64,000 nucleotides of DNA from Salmonella enterica subsp. diarizonae (lineage in GTDB: Bacteria > Pseudomonadota > Gammaproteobacteria > Enterobacterales > Enterobacteriaceae): contig NZ_VXJV01000014.1 of assembly GCF_008692785.1 (NCBI RefSeq), forward strand, positions 23,052-87,051. The letters are read 5' to 3'. Positions 1 through 9,453 of the stretch are shown in pieces. A program made the position numbers and the translations under genes. The notes below the pieces were generated by a model. The model saw only the letters and a program-made list of their open reading frames with translations, was not told where the DNA came from and did no database searches. The stretch's first letter is position 1. Every line of letters begins with the position of its first letter.

Positions 1-749
1 CAAACCAGGTGCTGCCGCAAATCAGCCGTGCGCTACAGGCATGCAACGAACCGCAGCAAACTCGTCTGCGCATCGCTATTGAATGTCATAGCTGTATTCA
101 GTGGTTGACCCCGGCGCTGGAAAACTTCCGTGCAAACTGGCCGCAGGTAGAAATGGATTTCAAATCCGGCGTCACTTTTGATCCACAACCAGCCTTGCAA
201 CAAGGCGAGCTGGATTTGGTGATGACGTCGGATATTTTGCCGCGCAGCGGGCTGCACTATTCGCCGATGTTCGATTTTGAAGTCCGACTGGTGCTGGCAC
301 CCGACCATCCGCTGGCCAGCAAAACGCAGATTACGCCGGAAGATTTAGCCAGCGAAACGCTGTTAATTTACCCGGTGCAGCGCAGCCGACTGGATGTCTG
401 GCGACATTTCCTGCAACCGGCGGGTATCAGTCCGCCGCTGAAAAGCGTGGATAATACGCTATTGCTGATTCAGATGGTGGCAGCCAGGATGGGGATTGCC
501 GCCCTGCCGCACTGGGTGGTGGAAAGTGTTGAGCGCCAGGGTTTGGTGGTGACCAAAACCCTGGGCGATGGTCTGTGGAGCCGTCTGTATGCCGCCGTGC
601 GCGACGGCGACCAGCGCCAGGCGGTGACCGAGGCGTTTATTCGCTCGACGCGGAATCACGCCTGCGATCATCTGCCGTTTGTGCGGAGCGCGGAGCGACC
701 CATTTTCGATGCACCCACAGCGAAGCCAGGATCACAGCCGCGCCTGTAA
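1..749 (+). CDS. metR: MetR, LysR-type regulator of methionine biosynthesis (3' part only)
   Basis: This is the C-terminal part of the homocysteine-responsive LysR-type activator of metE and other methionine genes. The frame is open from base 3 and gives about 248 codons, so roughly the first 70 residues of a protein of about 317, including the helix-turn-helix, lie outside the window. What remains is the co-inducer-binding domain (for example [14 protein letters not shown] and [12 protein letters not shown]). The end of the gene overlaps the convergent yigM by 113 bp. Identity is firm by sequence recognition; truncation is due to the window edge. Confidence 0.95.
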   Translation, partial: NQVLPQISRALQACNEPQQTRLRIAIECHSCIQWLTPALENFRANWPQVEMDFKSGVTFDPQPALQQGELDLVMTSDILPRSGLHYSPMFDFEVRLVLAPDHPLASKTQITPEDLASETLLIYPVQRSRLDVWRHFLQPAGISPPLKSVDNTLLLIQMVAARMGIAALPHWVVESVERQGLVVTKTLGDGLWSRLYAAVRDGDQRQAVTEAFIRSTRNHACDHLPFVRSAERPIFDAPTAKPGSQPRL

Positions 750-1536
750 TAAAACTTGGCCAGTGGGGCTGCTGATGCCAAATTGCGAGATTAACCAGCA
801 GTCCTGCGGGAACATGCATATTATTCATAATACCCAGCGTCCCGGCGTCCACCTGGGTAGCGCCATAGTTCCACATAAAGTAGCCAATGCCGGACGCCAC
901 CACGCCGAGAAACACCAGAATGCTCCATTGCAGCGTGGTTTCCGGCAACTGTTGCGCGTTCCCCAACAGCGACCATGCCACCGCCGCCACCAAAAACGCC
1001 CCCAGATAGAACCACGCAAAGGCGTTGTGCTGCGGCATGGGGCGGGTCTCCATCAGACGTTTATACCCCACCATTCCGATAGCGAAACTGATATTAGAAA
1101 GCTGCACCAGGAGCAAACCTACCCAAAAATGGTCGGTCACACGATCGTAGCGAATAATCCCGGCACCAATCACCGCCAGCAACGCGCTAAATGCATAGCC
1201 CCAGCGTAAACGACGCTGACTCATCACATCGTAAATCAGCGTGATATAGAGCGGCGTCAGAACGGTAAACAGCAGCAGTTCGGATACGGTCAGGTAGAGG
1301 TAGGCATGGAAGCTCAACATATACATGATGCCAAGCTGCATCGCCCCCACCAGCATATACAGGCTGATGGTTTTTAGGTTGTGCCCGCGAGTACGCAAAA
1401 ACGGCAGAAAAACGAGCGCCGCCAGCCCAACGCGTATGAGCACCGCGAAATAGCTATCGACATGCCCGGCAAGATACTCGCCAAATAGACTAAAGGAGAA
1501 AGCCCACAGGATAGTGGTAATGATAAGTAGCGCCAC
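637..1536 (-). CDS. yigM: YigM, biotin transporter of the EamA/DMT family
   Basis: This is a 299-residue inner-membrane protein with about ten hydrophobic segments and two EamA halves, matching YigM (BioP), the biotin importer of E. coli. Membrane segments run from residue 2 to about 275, followed by a basic, hydrophilic tail. Length equals the family norm. The last 113 bp lie antisense to the end of metR. The gene is read towards metR and stands alone. Function is known for the family; the sequence itself shows only the transporter fold. Confidence 0.93.
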   Translation of the reverse strand: MALLIITTILWAFSFSLFGEYLAGHVDSYFAVLIRVGLAALVFLPFLRTRGHNLKTISLYMLVGAMQLGIMYMLSFHAYLYLTVSELLLFTVLTPLYITLIYDVMSQRRLRWGYAFSALLAVIGAGIIRYDRVTDHFWVGLLLVQLSNISFAIGMVGYKRLMETRPMPQHNAFAWFYLGAFLVAAVAWSLLGNAQQLPETTLQWSILVFLGVVASGIGYFMWNYGATQVDAGTLGIMNNMHVPAGLLVNLAIWHQQPHWPSFITGAAVILASLWVHRKWVAPRSAQTADDRRRDSASSE

Positions 1537-1616
1537 AATGGATGTCTCTTAAAACAGGGAACACCCATTGTAGCGGAGAGCGAAGTTGACAACTGGTCAA
1601 CTAACAAACAATCACG

Positions 1617-2417
1617 TCAGCGTAAGAAGAGTTCGCGTAGGTAATGCGGCACGGCGTTATCAGCGTTGATGCCGATCACCTCAAGTTCGGGATACAGGTC
1701 TTTCAGACGCTGGTGCGCATTGCCCATGATGCAGCCTTTACCCGCCATTGTGAGCATTTCAGCGTCGTTCATCCCGTCGCCAAAAGCGATACACTCTTTC
1801 AGGCTGTACCCCATCGCATGAGCGACCGCTTCCAGCGCATGACCTTTCGACACTCCGCCCGCCATCACTTCCAGACAGGTCAGCGTGGAGAAGCTCACGT
1901 TTACCCGATCCCCCCAGCGCGCGTTAATCGCCTGCTCCAGCGGCAACAACTTTTCATGGGTATCGCTGGTGAAAAACACTTTGCTGACGCCCTCCGGCTC
2001 CAGCAGCGCAGGCTCAAACAGCGAGTAGTTAAATACCGCCTCTTTGAAAAAACGCATTTCATCCGGGCGATGACGGTTCATAAACCATTCGTCGTCGCGA
2101 TAAACGTTGGTGACGATGTCCGGGTTCGCATTCACCACCCCGAACAGGTCGCTGGCAATGTCGCGATCCAGATTATGCGTAAAAACCAAATTCCCGTCGG
2201 TATCGTGCACTCGCGCACCGTTGGAGGTGATCATGTAAGACTTGATTTCAAGATTATCGCGGATTTGCCCTACATCGACATGATGACGACCAGTGGCAAA
2301 GACAAAATGGATACCGCGTGCGGTCAACAGCTTCAGAGTCTCTTTGGCATAAGGGGACAACGTATGGTCGGGGGAGAGCAGCGTGCCATCTAAATCAGAC
2401 GCAACAACCTGATACAT
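1617..2417 (-). CDS. yigL: YigL, HAD-superfamily sugar/pyridoxal phosphate phosphatase
   Basis: This is a 266-residue Cof-type HAD phosphatase. The nucleophile motif DLDGT has Asp8 and Asp10, and the metal-binding motif GDGMND lies near residues 213-218, so the active site is complete. Family members dephosphorylate pyridoxal phosphate and sugar phosphates. It lies 15 bp downstream of pldB on the same strand. In Salmonella the sRNA SgrS is known to pair within the pldB-yigL transcript and stabilise a yigL mRNA during glucose-phosphate stress, so control through the upstream gene is expected here. Confidence 0.93.
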   Translation of the reverse strand: MYQVVASDLDGTLLSPDHTLSPYAKETLKLLTARGIHFVFATGRHHVDVGQIRDNLEIKSYMITSNGARVHDTDGNLVFTHNLDRDIASDLFGVVNANPDIVTNVYRDDEWFMNRHRPDEMRFFKEAVFNYSLFEPALLEPEGVSKVFFTSDTHEKLLPLEQAINARWGDRVNVSFSTLTCLEVMAGGVSKGHALEAVAHAMGYSLKECIAFGDGMNDAEMLTMAGKGCIMGNAHQRLKDLYPELEVIGINADNAVPHYLRELFLR

Positions 2418-2432
2418 AATAAAATTTAACCT

Positions 2433-3449
2433 CTAAGCAAAGCGATTTCCGCTGGATAAATTAGGCTTGTTGAAAAATCCAACAATGGCGTTAAGCGCGA
2501 CTGAGCGCATGGCGTCCTTTTCAAAAAGGATCTCATGGTACGCGCCTTTGATAACCAGCGGTTTTCCCCCTTCACAAGGGTGCCCCGCCGCAGCGCGAAT
2601 TTCACAAAAACGATCGTGGGTGCGGTTATCCACTACCCGCTCTTCTTCCGCCTGAATCAGTAGCGTAGGCGTCGCGTCATCGCTCGCCCCCGCCAGTACC
2701 TGCTCACCCGCCAGAATGCCTTCGCGCACCCAATGCCAGGTGGGGCCGCCGACGCGCAGTTGCGGCTCGTCGGCATAAAATCGTAAGTTGCGCTGATAAC
2801 GCTGGCGGCTGTGGGTCAGCGCATTCATCCCAAACGGTAACGCCCGCCACTGACCGGTACCAATGGCGTAATCTTCACGGATGCGCTGGTGCCCTTCGGC
2901 CCAGTCGAGAATATGGCGCACCATGAAGGAAGGCAAGCGTATCACAATACCAAACATCGGCGCGGTGAGCGCAATAGCGTCGCACCGCACACGATGGCGT
3001 TGCAGGAACAAGGTGGCTATCGCGCCCCCCATTGAGTGCGCAAGAATATAACGCTTACGCCACGGCCCCGGCTCAATTTCCTGTTGCCAGAACGCCGCTA
3101 AGTCCTCAACATAATCGTTAAAATGATCAACATGACCCCGATGCGGGTCCGATAACATTCGCCCGGAGCGCCCTTGCCCACGGTGGTCGATGATGAAGAT
3201 ATCAAAACCGAGATGAAAGAGATCGTACGCCAGTTCAGCGTATTTTACGTAACTCTCAATGCGGCCAGGACAAATGATGATCGTCCGATCGTTGGAATCG
3301 GTCCGAAAACGGACAAAACGTACCGGAATGTTGCCCACGCCGATAAACTCCGCCTCTTCCCGCTGACGCCAGAAATCAGTCAACGGCCCCATAGCAAAAG
3401 CAGCGAACGCATTTTCTCTTGTTTCCCAGTCCTTTTGCTGCTGAAACAT
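2433..3449 (-). CDS. pldB: PldB, lysophospholipase L2
   Basis: This is a 338-residue alpha/beta hydrolase that cleaves lysophospholipids at the inner membrane. The nucleophile elbow reads AHSMGG with Ser139, preceded by the DHRGQGRSG loop at about residues 89-97. The frame is open for 50 codons further upstream, but the start at MFQQQKDWE matches the family and the extension lies antisense to the 5' end of rhtB. It is co-directional with yigL and divergent from rhtB. The end of its transcript is the known site of SgrS-dependent yigL stabilisation. Confidence 0.93.
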   Translation of the reverse strand: MFQQQKDWETRENAFAAFAMGPLTDFWRQREEAEFIGVGNIPVRFVRFRTDSNDRTIIICPGRIESYVKYAELAYDLFHLGFDIFIIDHRGQGRSGRMLSDPHRGHVDHFNDYVEDLAAFWQQEIEPGPWRKRYILAHSMGGAIATLFLQRHRVRCDAIALTAPMFGIVIRLPSFMVRHILDWAEGHQRIREDYAIGTGQWRALPFGMNALTHSRQRYQRNLRFYADEPQLRVGGPTWHWVREGILAGEQVLAGASDDATPTLLIQAEEERVVDNRTHDRFCEIRAAAGHPCEGGKPLVIKGAYHEILFEKDAMRSVALNAIVGFFNKPNLSSGNRFA

Positions 3450-3559
3450 CGGGTATCCGGCCTCATTTACCAGGTAAAATCGTTTTTTGCGTCGTGTCTG
3501 ACACAACACAGCGGCAGTAGCGTATTGTGGCACAAAAACAGACAACCAGGGAGTTTCAC

Positions 3560-4180
3560 ATGACCTTTGAATGGTGGTTCGCCTATCTGCTGACCTCAAC
3601 TCTGTTGAGTCTTTCTCCGGGTTCTGGTGCCATCAATACCATGACGACGTCTATCAACCATGGATATCGTGGCACAGCGGCTTCTATCGCCGGACTCCAG
3701 ACCGGGCTGGGTATACATATCGTACTGGTGGGCGTCGGACTGGGTACGCTCTTTTCGCGCTCGCTCATCGCTTTTGAAATCCTGAAATGGGCTGGCGCGG
3801 CTTATCTTATCTGGCTGGGTATCCAGCAGTGGCGCGCCGCAGGCGCTATCGATCTGCATACCCTCGCCCAGACGCAATCGCGGGGCCGATTGTTCAAACG
3901 CGCGATATTTGTCAATCTAACCAATCCCAAAAGCATTGTCTTTCTTGCCGCCCTGTTTCCGCAATTCATCATGCCGCAGCAACCGCAACTGGCGCAGTAC
4001 CTCATTCTCGGCGTCACCACGATTGTGGTTGATATGATTGTGATGACCGGTTACGCCACGCTGGCGCAACGCATTGCCGCCTGGATTAAAGGACCAAAAC
4101 AGATGAAGGCGCTGAATAAAGCGTTTGGTTCGTTATTTATGCTGGTAGGCGCGCTCCTGGCGTCGGCAAGACATGCATGA
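3560..4180 (+). CDS. rhtB: RhtB, homoserine/homoserine lactone exporter
   Basis: This is a 206-residue LysE/RhtB-family exporter with about six membrane segments. The N-terminal signature [10 protein letters not shown] and the mid-protein [12 protein letters not shown] are typical. The start at MTFEWWF is preceded by a purine-rich CAGGGAG; upstream in-frame codons would overlap pldB. It is divergent from pldB and convergent with its paralogue rhtC, from which a REP element separates it. Homoserine export is the known role of the family member and is not visible in the sequence. Confidence 0.94.
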   Translation: MTFEWWFAYLLTSTLLSLSPGSGAINTMTTSINHGYRGTAASIAGLQTGLGIHIVLVGVGLGTLFSRSLIAFEILKWAGAAYLIWLGIQQWRAAGAIDLHTLAQTQSRGRLFKRAIFVNLTNPKSIVFLAALFPQFIMPQQPQLAQYLILGVTTIVVDMIVMTGYATLAQRIAAWIKGPKQMKALNKAFGSLFMLVGALLASARHA

Positions 4181-4184
4181 TAGT

Positions 4185-4213
4185 AGTGCCGGATGACGTT
4201 TATCCGGCCCGGA
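4185..4213. repeat. REP element between rhtB and rhtC
   Basis: The sequence GCCGGATGACG followed by TTATCCGGCCC has the arms of an enterobacterial REP palindrome. It fills the gap between the convergent ends of rhtB and rhtC, a usual place for REP elements, where they can protect mRNA ends or act in termination. Confidence 0.75.
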
Positions 4214-4219
4214 GGTAAA

Positions 4220-4840
4220 TTAACGCGAAATAATCAGGTGAATGCCAAAGCCCGCAAACAGAGCGCCGGCAAAGCCATCAATCCATTTCGCCAGACGCTG
4301 ATAGCCGCGGCGCATTTTCGGCAGCGCGAACAGGCTGGCGACCACAGTAAACCAGGCCAGCGTTTCCAGGGTGATTAACGCGAAAATACCCCAGCGCGCC
4401 GCAGCGCCGACGTTATCGCCGACGAACAGTGAAAAAACGGAACCAAAATAGATAATCGCTTTCGGATTTGACAGATTGGTCAACAGCCCTTTGAGAAAGC
4501 TGCGCCCGCTCTGCGCCAGTTCAACGTGCGGAGAAGGCACCGCCGCATCTTGTTTTTTCAACGCGCCGCGCAGCATCTGATAGCCCATCCAGCACAGGTA
4601 CAGGCCGCCGCCTACCATAATGATCGTATGCAACCAGGCCATTTTTTCGATGATAAGATGCAGGCCAAGCAGCGCCACGCCCGCCCATACCATCACGCCG
4701 CAGGTAATGCCCAGTACGCCCATCATCGCTTCTTTACGCGAACGGCTGACGGCAGTTTGAGACACGAAGAAAAAGTCGGGGCCGGGGCTCATTAGCGCAA
4801 CGATGTGCACCATTGCCACGGTGAAAAATAGCATCATCAT
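4220..4840 (-). CDS. rhtC: RhtC, threonine exporter
   Basis: This is a 206-residue LysE/RhtB-family inner-membrane exporter, paralogous to RhtB. The signature LMSPGPDFFFV is at residues 17-27 and the second-half motif LTNLSNPKAIIYF is present, with about six hydrophobic segments. It exports threonine in E. coli. The gene lies downstream of recQ on the same strand, 63 bp away, and converges on rhtB. Confidence 0.94.
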   Translation of the reverse strand: MMMLFFTVAMVHIVALMSPGPDFFFVSQTAVSRSRKEAMMGVLGITCGVMVWAGVALLGLHLIIEKMAWLHTIIMVGGGLYLCWMGYQMLRGALKKQDAAVPSPHVELAQSGRSFLKGLLTNLSNPKAIIYFGSVFSLFVGDNVGAAARWGIFALITLETLAWFTVVASLFALPKMRRGYQRLAKWIDGFAGALFAGFGIHLIISR

Positions 4841-4903
4841 AAAAATGACTCGCGGGAAAATAGTTCAGTGAGTCACCATCCTGGCACTTTTTTGCCGGGC
4901 TGA

Positions 4904-6751
4904 CTACTCTTCGTCATCACCATCGACATGCGCGCGGATGAGCGCCATGAATTCTTTCCCGAAGCGCTCCAGTTTTCGCATCCCAACCCCGTTAACGCTC
5001 AACATCTCGCTGGCGGAAACCGGCATCTGTTCCGCCATCTCTATCAGCGTGGCGTCGTTAAAGACCACATACGGCGGGATATTCTCTTCATCAGCGATAG
5101 CTTTACGCAGCTTGCGCAACTTAGCGAACAATTTGCGATCGTAATTACCGCCGAATGATTTCTGCATCACGCGGGGTTTGAGGGCGACAATGCGCGGCAC
5201 CGCAAGCTTGAGCGGAACGTCTCCACGGAGTACCGGACGCGCGGCATCCGTCAACTGTAATGCGGAATGCTGCGCAATATTTTGCATTACCAGCCCCAGA
5301 TGAATGAGCTGGCGAATCACGCTCACCCAGTGCTCATGGCTCTTTTCTCGTCCCATGCCATAAACCTTGAGTTTGTCATGACCGAAATCGCGGATGCGTT
5401 GGTTATTCGCGCCGCGGATCACCTCGACGACGTAGCCCATGCCAAAACGCTGGTTAACCCGACCAATGGTAGAAAGCGCAATCTGGGCATCGTTTAAGCC
5501 ATCATATTGTTTGGGCGGATCGAGACAGATATCGCAGTTACCGCACGGTTCTTGTCGGCCTTCGCCAAAGTAATTAAGCAATACCAGGCGACGGCAGGTT
5601 TGCGCTTCGGCAAAAGCGCCCATCGCATTCAGTTTATGCCGTTCAATATCCTGAAGCTGTCCGGCTGGTTTCTCTTCCAGACAACGACGCAGCCAGGCCA
5701 TATCAGCCGGATCGTAAAATAACATGGCTTCCGCAGGCAGTCCGTCGCGCCCGGCGCGGCCCGTTTCCTGATAGTAGGATTCAATATTGCGCGGGATATC
5801 GAAATGCACGACGAAACGTACGTTAGGTTTGTTTATGCCCATTCCAAAAGCGACGGTCGCCACCACGATTTGCAGATCGTCGCGCTGAAATTTTTCCTGC
5901 ACATCGGCGCGAATAGCGTTTTCCAGCCCCGCATGATAGGCCGCCGCGCTAATGCCGCGGCTTTGCAAGCGCGCGGCAGTATCTTCCACTTTCGCCCGGC
6001 TGTTACAGTAGATGATACCCGATTTGCCGCGTTGCTCCTGAACATAGCGCATTAGCTGATCGAGCGGCTTAAACTTCTCCATCAGCATGTAGCGAATATT
6101 TGGTCGGTCAAAGCTACTGATCTGGATTAACGGATCGTTAAGCCCAAGCAAACGAATAATATCCAGACGCGTGGTGTCGTCGGCGGTGGCGGTCAACGCC
6201 ATAAACGGCAAAGCGGGAAAACGCTGGCGAAGCTGACCGAGAGCCGCATATTCCGGACGGAAATCATGTCCCCATTGCGAGATACAGTGCGCTTCATCCA
6301 CCGCTAGCAATACCGGATTCCAGTGCGCCAGATGATCAAGAAAGTTGTCCAGCATCAGGCGTTCCGGCGCAATATACAGCAGACGAATCTGTCCAGTACG
6401 GCACCCCGCCATCACCTCAAGCTGCTGCTCGCGGCTTTGAGTGGAGTTCAGACACGCCGCCGCCACACCGTTCGCCAGTAGCTGATCGACCTGGTCTTTC
6501 ATCAACGAGATCAACGGCGAAACGACAACGGTCAACCCGTCCAGTAACAACGCGGGGATTTGATAGCACAAAGATTTGCCGCCGCCGGTGGGCATGACGA
6601 CCAGACAGTCGCGACCGGAGAGCACAGTATCAATAATCGCTTCCTGGCCCGGGCGAAACTGTTGGTAGCCAAAGGTTTCCTGCAAAACCTGTTTAGCCCC
6701 TGATTCCAGATTCAACACTTCCGCCTGCGCCACATTAACCCCGTTCACCAT
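4904..6751 (-). CDS. recQ: RecQ, ATP-dependent DNA helicase
   Basis: This is a superfamily 2 3'-5' DNA helicase of the RecF recombination pathway. Numbered from the ATG at 6751 (615 residues), it has Walker A PTGGGKS ending near residue 60, the DEAH box at 152-155 with the RecQ aromatic loop just after it, a zinc-binding set including CGNCDIC, the RQC winged helix and a C-terminal HRDC domain (SVNGVGMRKLERFG). A GTG at 6733 would give the 609-residue form used for E. coli; neither start has a strong ribosome-binding site. It follows pldA on the same strand. Confidence 0.96.
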   Translation of the reverse strand: MVNGVNVAQAEVLNLESGAKQVLQETFGYQQFRPGQEAIIDTVLSGRDCLVVMPTGGGKSLCYQIPALLLDGLTVVVSPLISLMKDQVDQLLANGVAAACLNSTQSREQQLEVMAGCRTGQIRLLYIAPERLMLDNFLDHLAHWNPVLLAVDEAHCISQWGHDFRPEYAALGQLRQRFPALPFMALTATADDTTRLDIIRLLGLNDPLIQISSFDRPNIRYMLMEKFKPLDQLMRYVQEQRGKSGIIYCNSRAKVEDTAARLQSRGISAAAYHAGLENAIRADVQEKFQRDDLQIVVATVAFGMGINKPNVRFVVHFDIPRNIESYYQETGRAGRDGLPAEAMLFYDPADMAWLRRCLEEKPAGQLQDIERHKLNAMGAFAEAQTCRRLVLLNYFGEGRQEPCGNCDICLDPPKQYDGLNDAQIALSTIGRVNQRFGMGYVVEVIRGANNQRIRDFGHDKLKVYGMGREKSHEHWVSVIRQLIHLGLVMQNIAQHSALQLTDAARPVLRGDVPLKLAVPRIVALKPRVMQKSFGGNYDRKLFAKLRKLRKAIADEENIPPYVVFNDATLIEMAEQMPVSASEMLSVNGVGMRKLERFGKEFMALIRAHVDGDDEE

Positions 6752-6756
6752 AAATC

Positions 6757-6782
6757 AAAACAGGCGCTATTTTCAGCGCCTG
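6757..6782 (-). terminator. Probable terminator of pldA, just before recQ
   Basis: An 8-bp perfect stem, CAGGCGCT with AGCGCCTG, has a six-base loop. On the minus strand it is followed by TTTTGATTT. It lies 35 bp after the pldA stop and ends 6 bp before the recQ ATG, so it may also lower read-through into recQ. Confidence 0.6.
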
Positions 6783-6816
6783 CGAGAGAAACTGCAATGT
6801 TTAAAATACAATCCGA

Positions 6817-7686
6817 TCAGAAGATATCGTTGAGCATCACGCCGACGCCGACACGTGTCTGATTAAAATTATAGTCGATCAGTGATTCGCCATAGCCGCT
6901 GTACACCTGGGTATAAAGTCGGACATGTTTGGTGACCGGATAGCTTAATCCAAGCTCCGCGCCGCCATATCCTGTATTCCAGTTGTACTGGCCTTTGGCG
7001 CTTAATACCGCCTCGCCCAGGTGATAACCGATTTTAAGCTGGTAATAACCCATATATTTGGTAATGTCCGGATTATCGTCGGTACTGCCAATCACGTACC
7101 ACGGTTTGACCTCTACCAGCCAGTTGCCGTTTTCGGCCATCAGACGGGTATACAGACGGTTCCAACTGCGCGAGGTGGGGTCCGAACGTCCGTTAGAGTC
7201 ATGGTTGTAGCCCATCTCTACGTCGCGCAGCGTCCAGCCGGCAAAGCGATAATCCGTAGCAAAACCAAGAAAAAGCTGCGGTTCGTAGTTGGTTTCACGA
7301 AACGGCGAAGACTCTTTACTGTTGGAAAGCTGCCACCAGGATTTCTGCGTATAGGAAGCGCCCAGTACCGAGTTCGGCCCCAGTATTCCGCGCCACAGCG
7401 GAAACGCCAGACTCAACTGAAATTTCACTTCATCTTTACGTGCGTTTTCAGACCAGTTGTAGGTACGAATGGCCTCTTTGTTCAGATCGCTGGTGTTCGT
7501 GTAGATCAAGTAGTTCGTGTCATAAGGGTAAAGCGTAAAAGGGTTATCATGCTCCTGTAGCATGTTAGCGATGATACTTCCCCGCACTGCAGGCGCATCA
7601 TGAACCTCTTTTATCGTAGCTTCTTGTGCATATACCGCTAGTGGCAGTAGCGTGGTTGGCAACAACCAACTCAGAATCGCCCGCAT
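6817..7686 (-). CDS. pldA: PldA, outer membrane phospholipase A (OMPLA)
   Basis: This is a 289-residue outer-membrane beta-barrel phospholipase that removes phospholipids misplaced in the outer leaflet. A signal peptide occupies residues 1-20, with cleavage after AVYA. The catalytic triad is present in precursor numbering as His162, Ser164 (GYNHDSNGRS) and Asn176 (SWNRLY). The protein ends in phenylalanine, as outer-membrane barrels usually do. It is transcribed alone, divergent from yigI. Confidence 0.97.
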   Translation of the reverse strand: MRAILSWLLPTTLLPLAVYAQEATIKEVHDAPAVRGSIIANMLQEHDNPFTLYPYDTNYLIYTNTSDLNKEAIRTYNWSENARKDEVKFQLSLAFPLWRGILGPNSVLGASYTQKSWWQLSNSKESSPFRETNYEPQLFLGFATDYRFAGWTLRDVEMGYNHDSNGRSDPTSRSWNRLYTRLMAENGNWLVEVKPWYVIGSTDDNPDITKYMGYYQLKIGYHLGEAVLSAKGQYNWNTGYGGAELGLSYPVTKHVRLYTQVYSGYGESLIDYNFNQTRVGVGVMLNDIF

Positions 7687-7850
7687 TCTTGGTGTTCTCC
7701 TGACGAAATATTTTCAGCTTGAATCATTCTCTGCCAACCATTTTTACATATTTACACACATAGCCGTTAGTTATCCCTTCTTAAAGTAGAAAACAACAAT
7801 TAAGAAGCATAATATCAACATTTAATTAACTAATGGAGTGTCAGGAACCT

Positions 7851-8318
7851 ATGTCCGCTGTACTTACCGCTGAACAAGCTCTGAAATTAGTGGGTGAAAT
7901 GTTTGTCTACCACATGCCGTTTAATCGGGCGTTAGGACTGGAGCTGGAACGCTATGAAAAAGCGTTCGCCCAACTGGCCTTTAACAACCAGCCGATGATG
8001 GTCGGCAACTGGGCGCAAAGCATTTTACACGGCGGTGTGATCGCCTCTGCGCTGGATGTCGCCGCTGGACTGGTATGCGTCGGCAGCACGCTAACTCGTC
8101 ACGAAACAATCAGCGAAGATGAATTACGCCAGCGCCTGTCGCGGATGGGAACGATTGACCTGCGCGTCGATTACCTGCGTCCGGGCAGAGGCAACCGCTT
8201 TACGGCCACCAGTAGCCTGCTGCGCGCAGGGAATAAAGTGGCCGTCGCCCGCGTGGAATTACACAATGAAGATCAGCTGTACATCGCCAGCGCCACCGCC
8301 ACTTATATGGTGGGATAA
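7851..8318 (+). CDS. yigI: YigI, hotdog-fold acyl-CoA thioesterase
   Basis: This is a 155-residue hotdog-fold protein. The motif [14 protein letters not shown] matches the PaaI/YigI thioesterase group, and E. coli YigI has been reported as a medium/long-chain acyl-CoA thioesterase. The start at MSAVLTAEQ is preceded by GGAGTGTCAGGA; a start six codons upstream is possible but lies in the ribosome-binding region. It is divergent from pldA and 43 bp upstream of rarD on the same strand. Confidence 0.92.
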
Positions 8319-8361
8319 AAGCAGGTAAACTGTTGTTACACTTCAGATACGAGTTTTCCGG

Positions 8362-9258
8362 ATGGATGCAAAACAAACACGGCAGGGCGTATTACTCGCT
8401 CTTGCCGCCTATTTTATTTGGGGGATCGCCCCCGCGTATTTCAAGCTGATCTATTATGTTCCCGCAGATGAGATCCTGACGCACCGCGTGATTTGGTCAT
8501 TTTTCTTTATGGTGGCGCTGCTTAGCGTCAGCCGCCAGTGGCGACAGGTTAAGAACCTACTGAAAACGCCAAAGAAGATTTTCCTGCTGGCCTTATCCGC
8601 CGTACTGGTCGGCGGTAACTGGCTATTATTCATTTGGGCGGTAAATAATCACCATATGCTGGAGGCCAGCCTGGGTTATTTTATTAATCCGCTGGTTAAC
8701 ATCTTGCTGGGGATGATTTTTCTCGGTGAACGGTTCCGACGTATGCAGTGGCTGGCGGTGATTCTGGCGGTGTGCGGCGTACTGGTGCAGCTTTGGACAT
8801 TTGGCTCGCTGCCGATTATCGCGCTGGGGCTGGCGTTTAGCTTTGCGTTTTACGGCCTGGTTCGTAAGAAGATCGCCGTTGAAGCGCAGACCGGTATGCT
8901 GGTTGAGACGCTATGGCTGTTGCCGGTCGCAGCGGTTTATCTGTTTGGCATCGCCGATAGCGCCACCAGCCATATGGAACAGAATCCCCTGTCATTGAAC
9001 CTGCTGTTGATTGCCGCCGGTGTCGTCACCACCATTCCGCTGCTGTGCTTCACCGGCGCGGCAACACGTCTGCGCCTCTCTACGCTAGGCTTCTTCCAGT
9101 ACATTGGCCCAACGCTGATGTTCCTGCTGGCAGTCACCTTTTATGATGAACATCCGGGCGCGGATAAGATGGTGACGTTCGGGTTTATCTGGGTAGCGCT
9201 GGCGATTTTCGTGATGGATGCGCTGTATACCCAGCGCAGAACGCGTAAAGGATTGTGA
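8362..9258 (+). CDS. rarD: RarD, EamA-family (DMT) permease
   Basis: This is a 298-residue inner-membrane protein with about ten hydrophobic segments and two EamA repeats. The N-terminus (LALAAYFIWGIAPAYFKL) is characteristic of RarD, historically called the chloramphenicol-sensitive protein. Its substrate is not established. It is co-directional with yigI and followed by a strong palindrome at 9269-9303 that may end the transcript. Confidence 0.93.
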   Translation: MDAKQTRQGVLLALAAYFIWGIAPAYFKLIYYVPADEILTHRVIWSFFFMVALLSVSRQWRQVKNLLKTPKKIFLLALSAVLVGGNWLLFIWAVNNHHMLEASLGYFINPLVNILLGMIFLGERFRRMQWLAVILAVCGVLVQLWTFGSLPIIALGLAFSFAFYGLVRKKIAVEAQTGMLVETLWLLPVAAVYLFGIADSATSHMEQNPLSLNLLLIAAGVVTTIPLLCFTGAATRLRLSTLGFFQYIGPTLMFLLAVTFYDEHPGADKMVTFGFIWVALAIFVMDALYTQRRTRKGL

Positions 9259-9268
9259 TTGCGGTTTA

Positions 9269-9303
9269 CTTATCAGGCCTACAAATTCCGTAGGCCTGAT
9301 AAG
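9269..9303. repeat. Perfect 14-bp palindrome after rarD
   Basis: The arms CTTATCAGGCCTAC and GTAGGCCTGATAAG are exact reverse complements separated by seven bases (AAATTCC). The arms resemble the outer parts of REP/BIME units. It lies 10 bp after the rarD stop and marks the edge of the AT-rich accessory locus. There is no T-run, so a role as intrinsic terminator is uncertain. Confidence 0.7.
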
Positions 9304-9453
9304 TCGTAGCGCCTGCTTTTTAACCCCACTTGAAGTAACAATCCTGATTTAATAGTTCATAAAGATGTGTGAAGCGAAGCCACTTTTCTGCCATCCCTTT
9401 CTTGTAACATTCATCCGCAGCAAGAGATAAGTTACTGATTATTAATGAGATAA

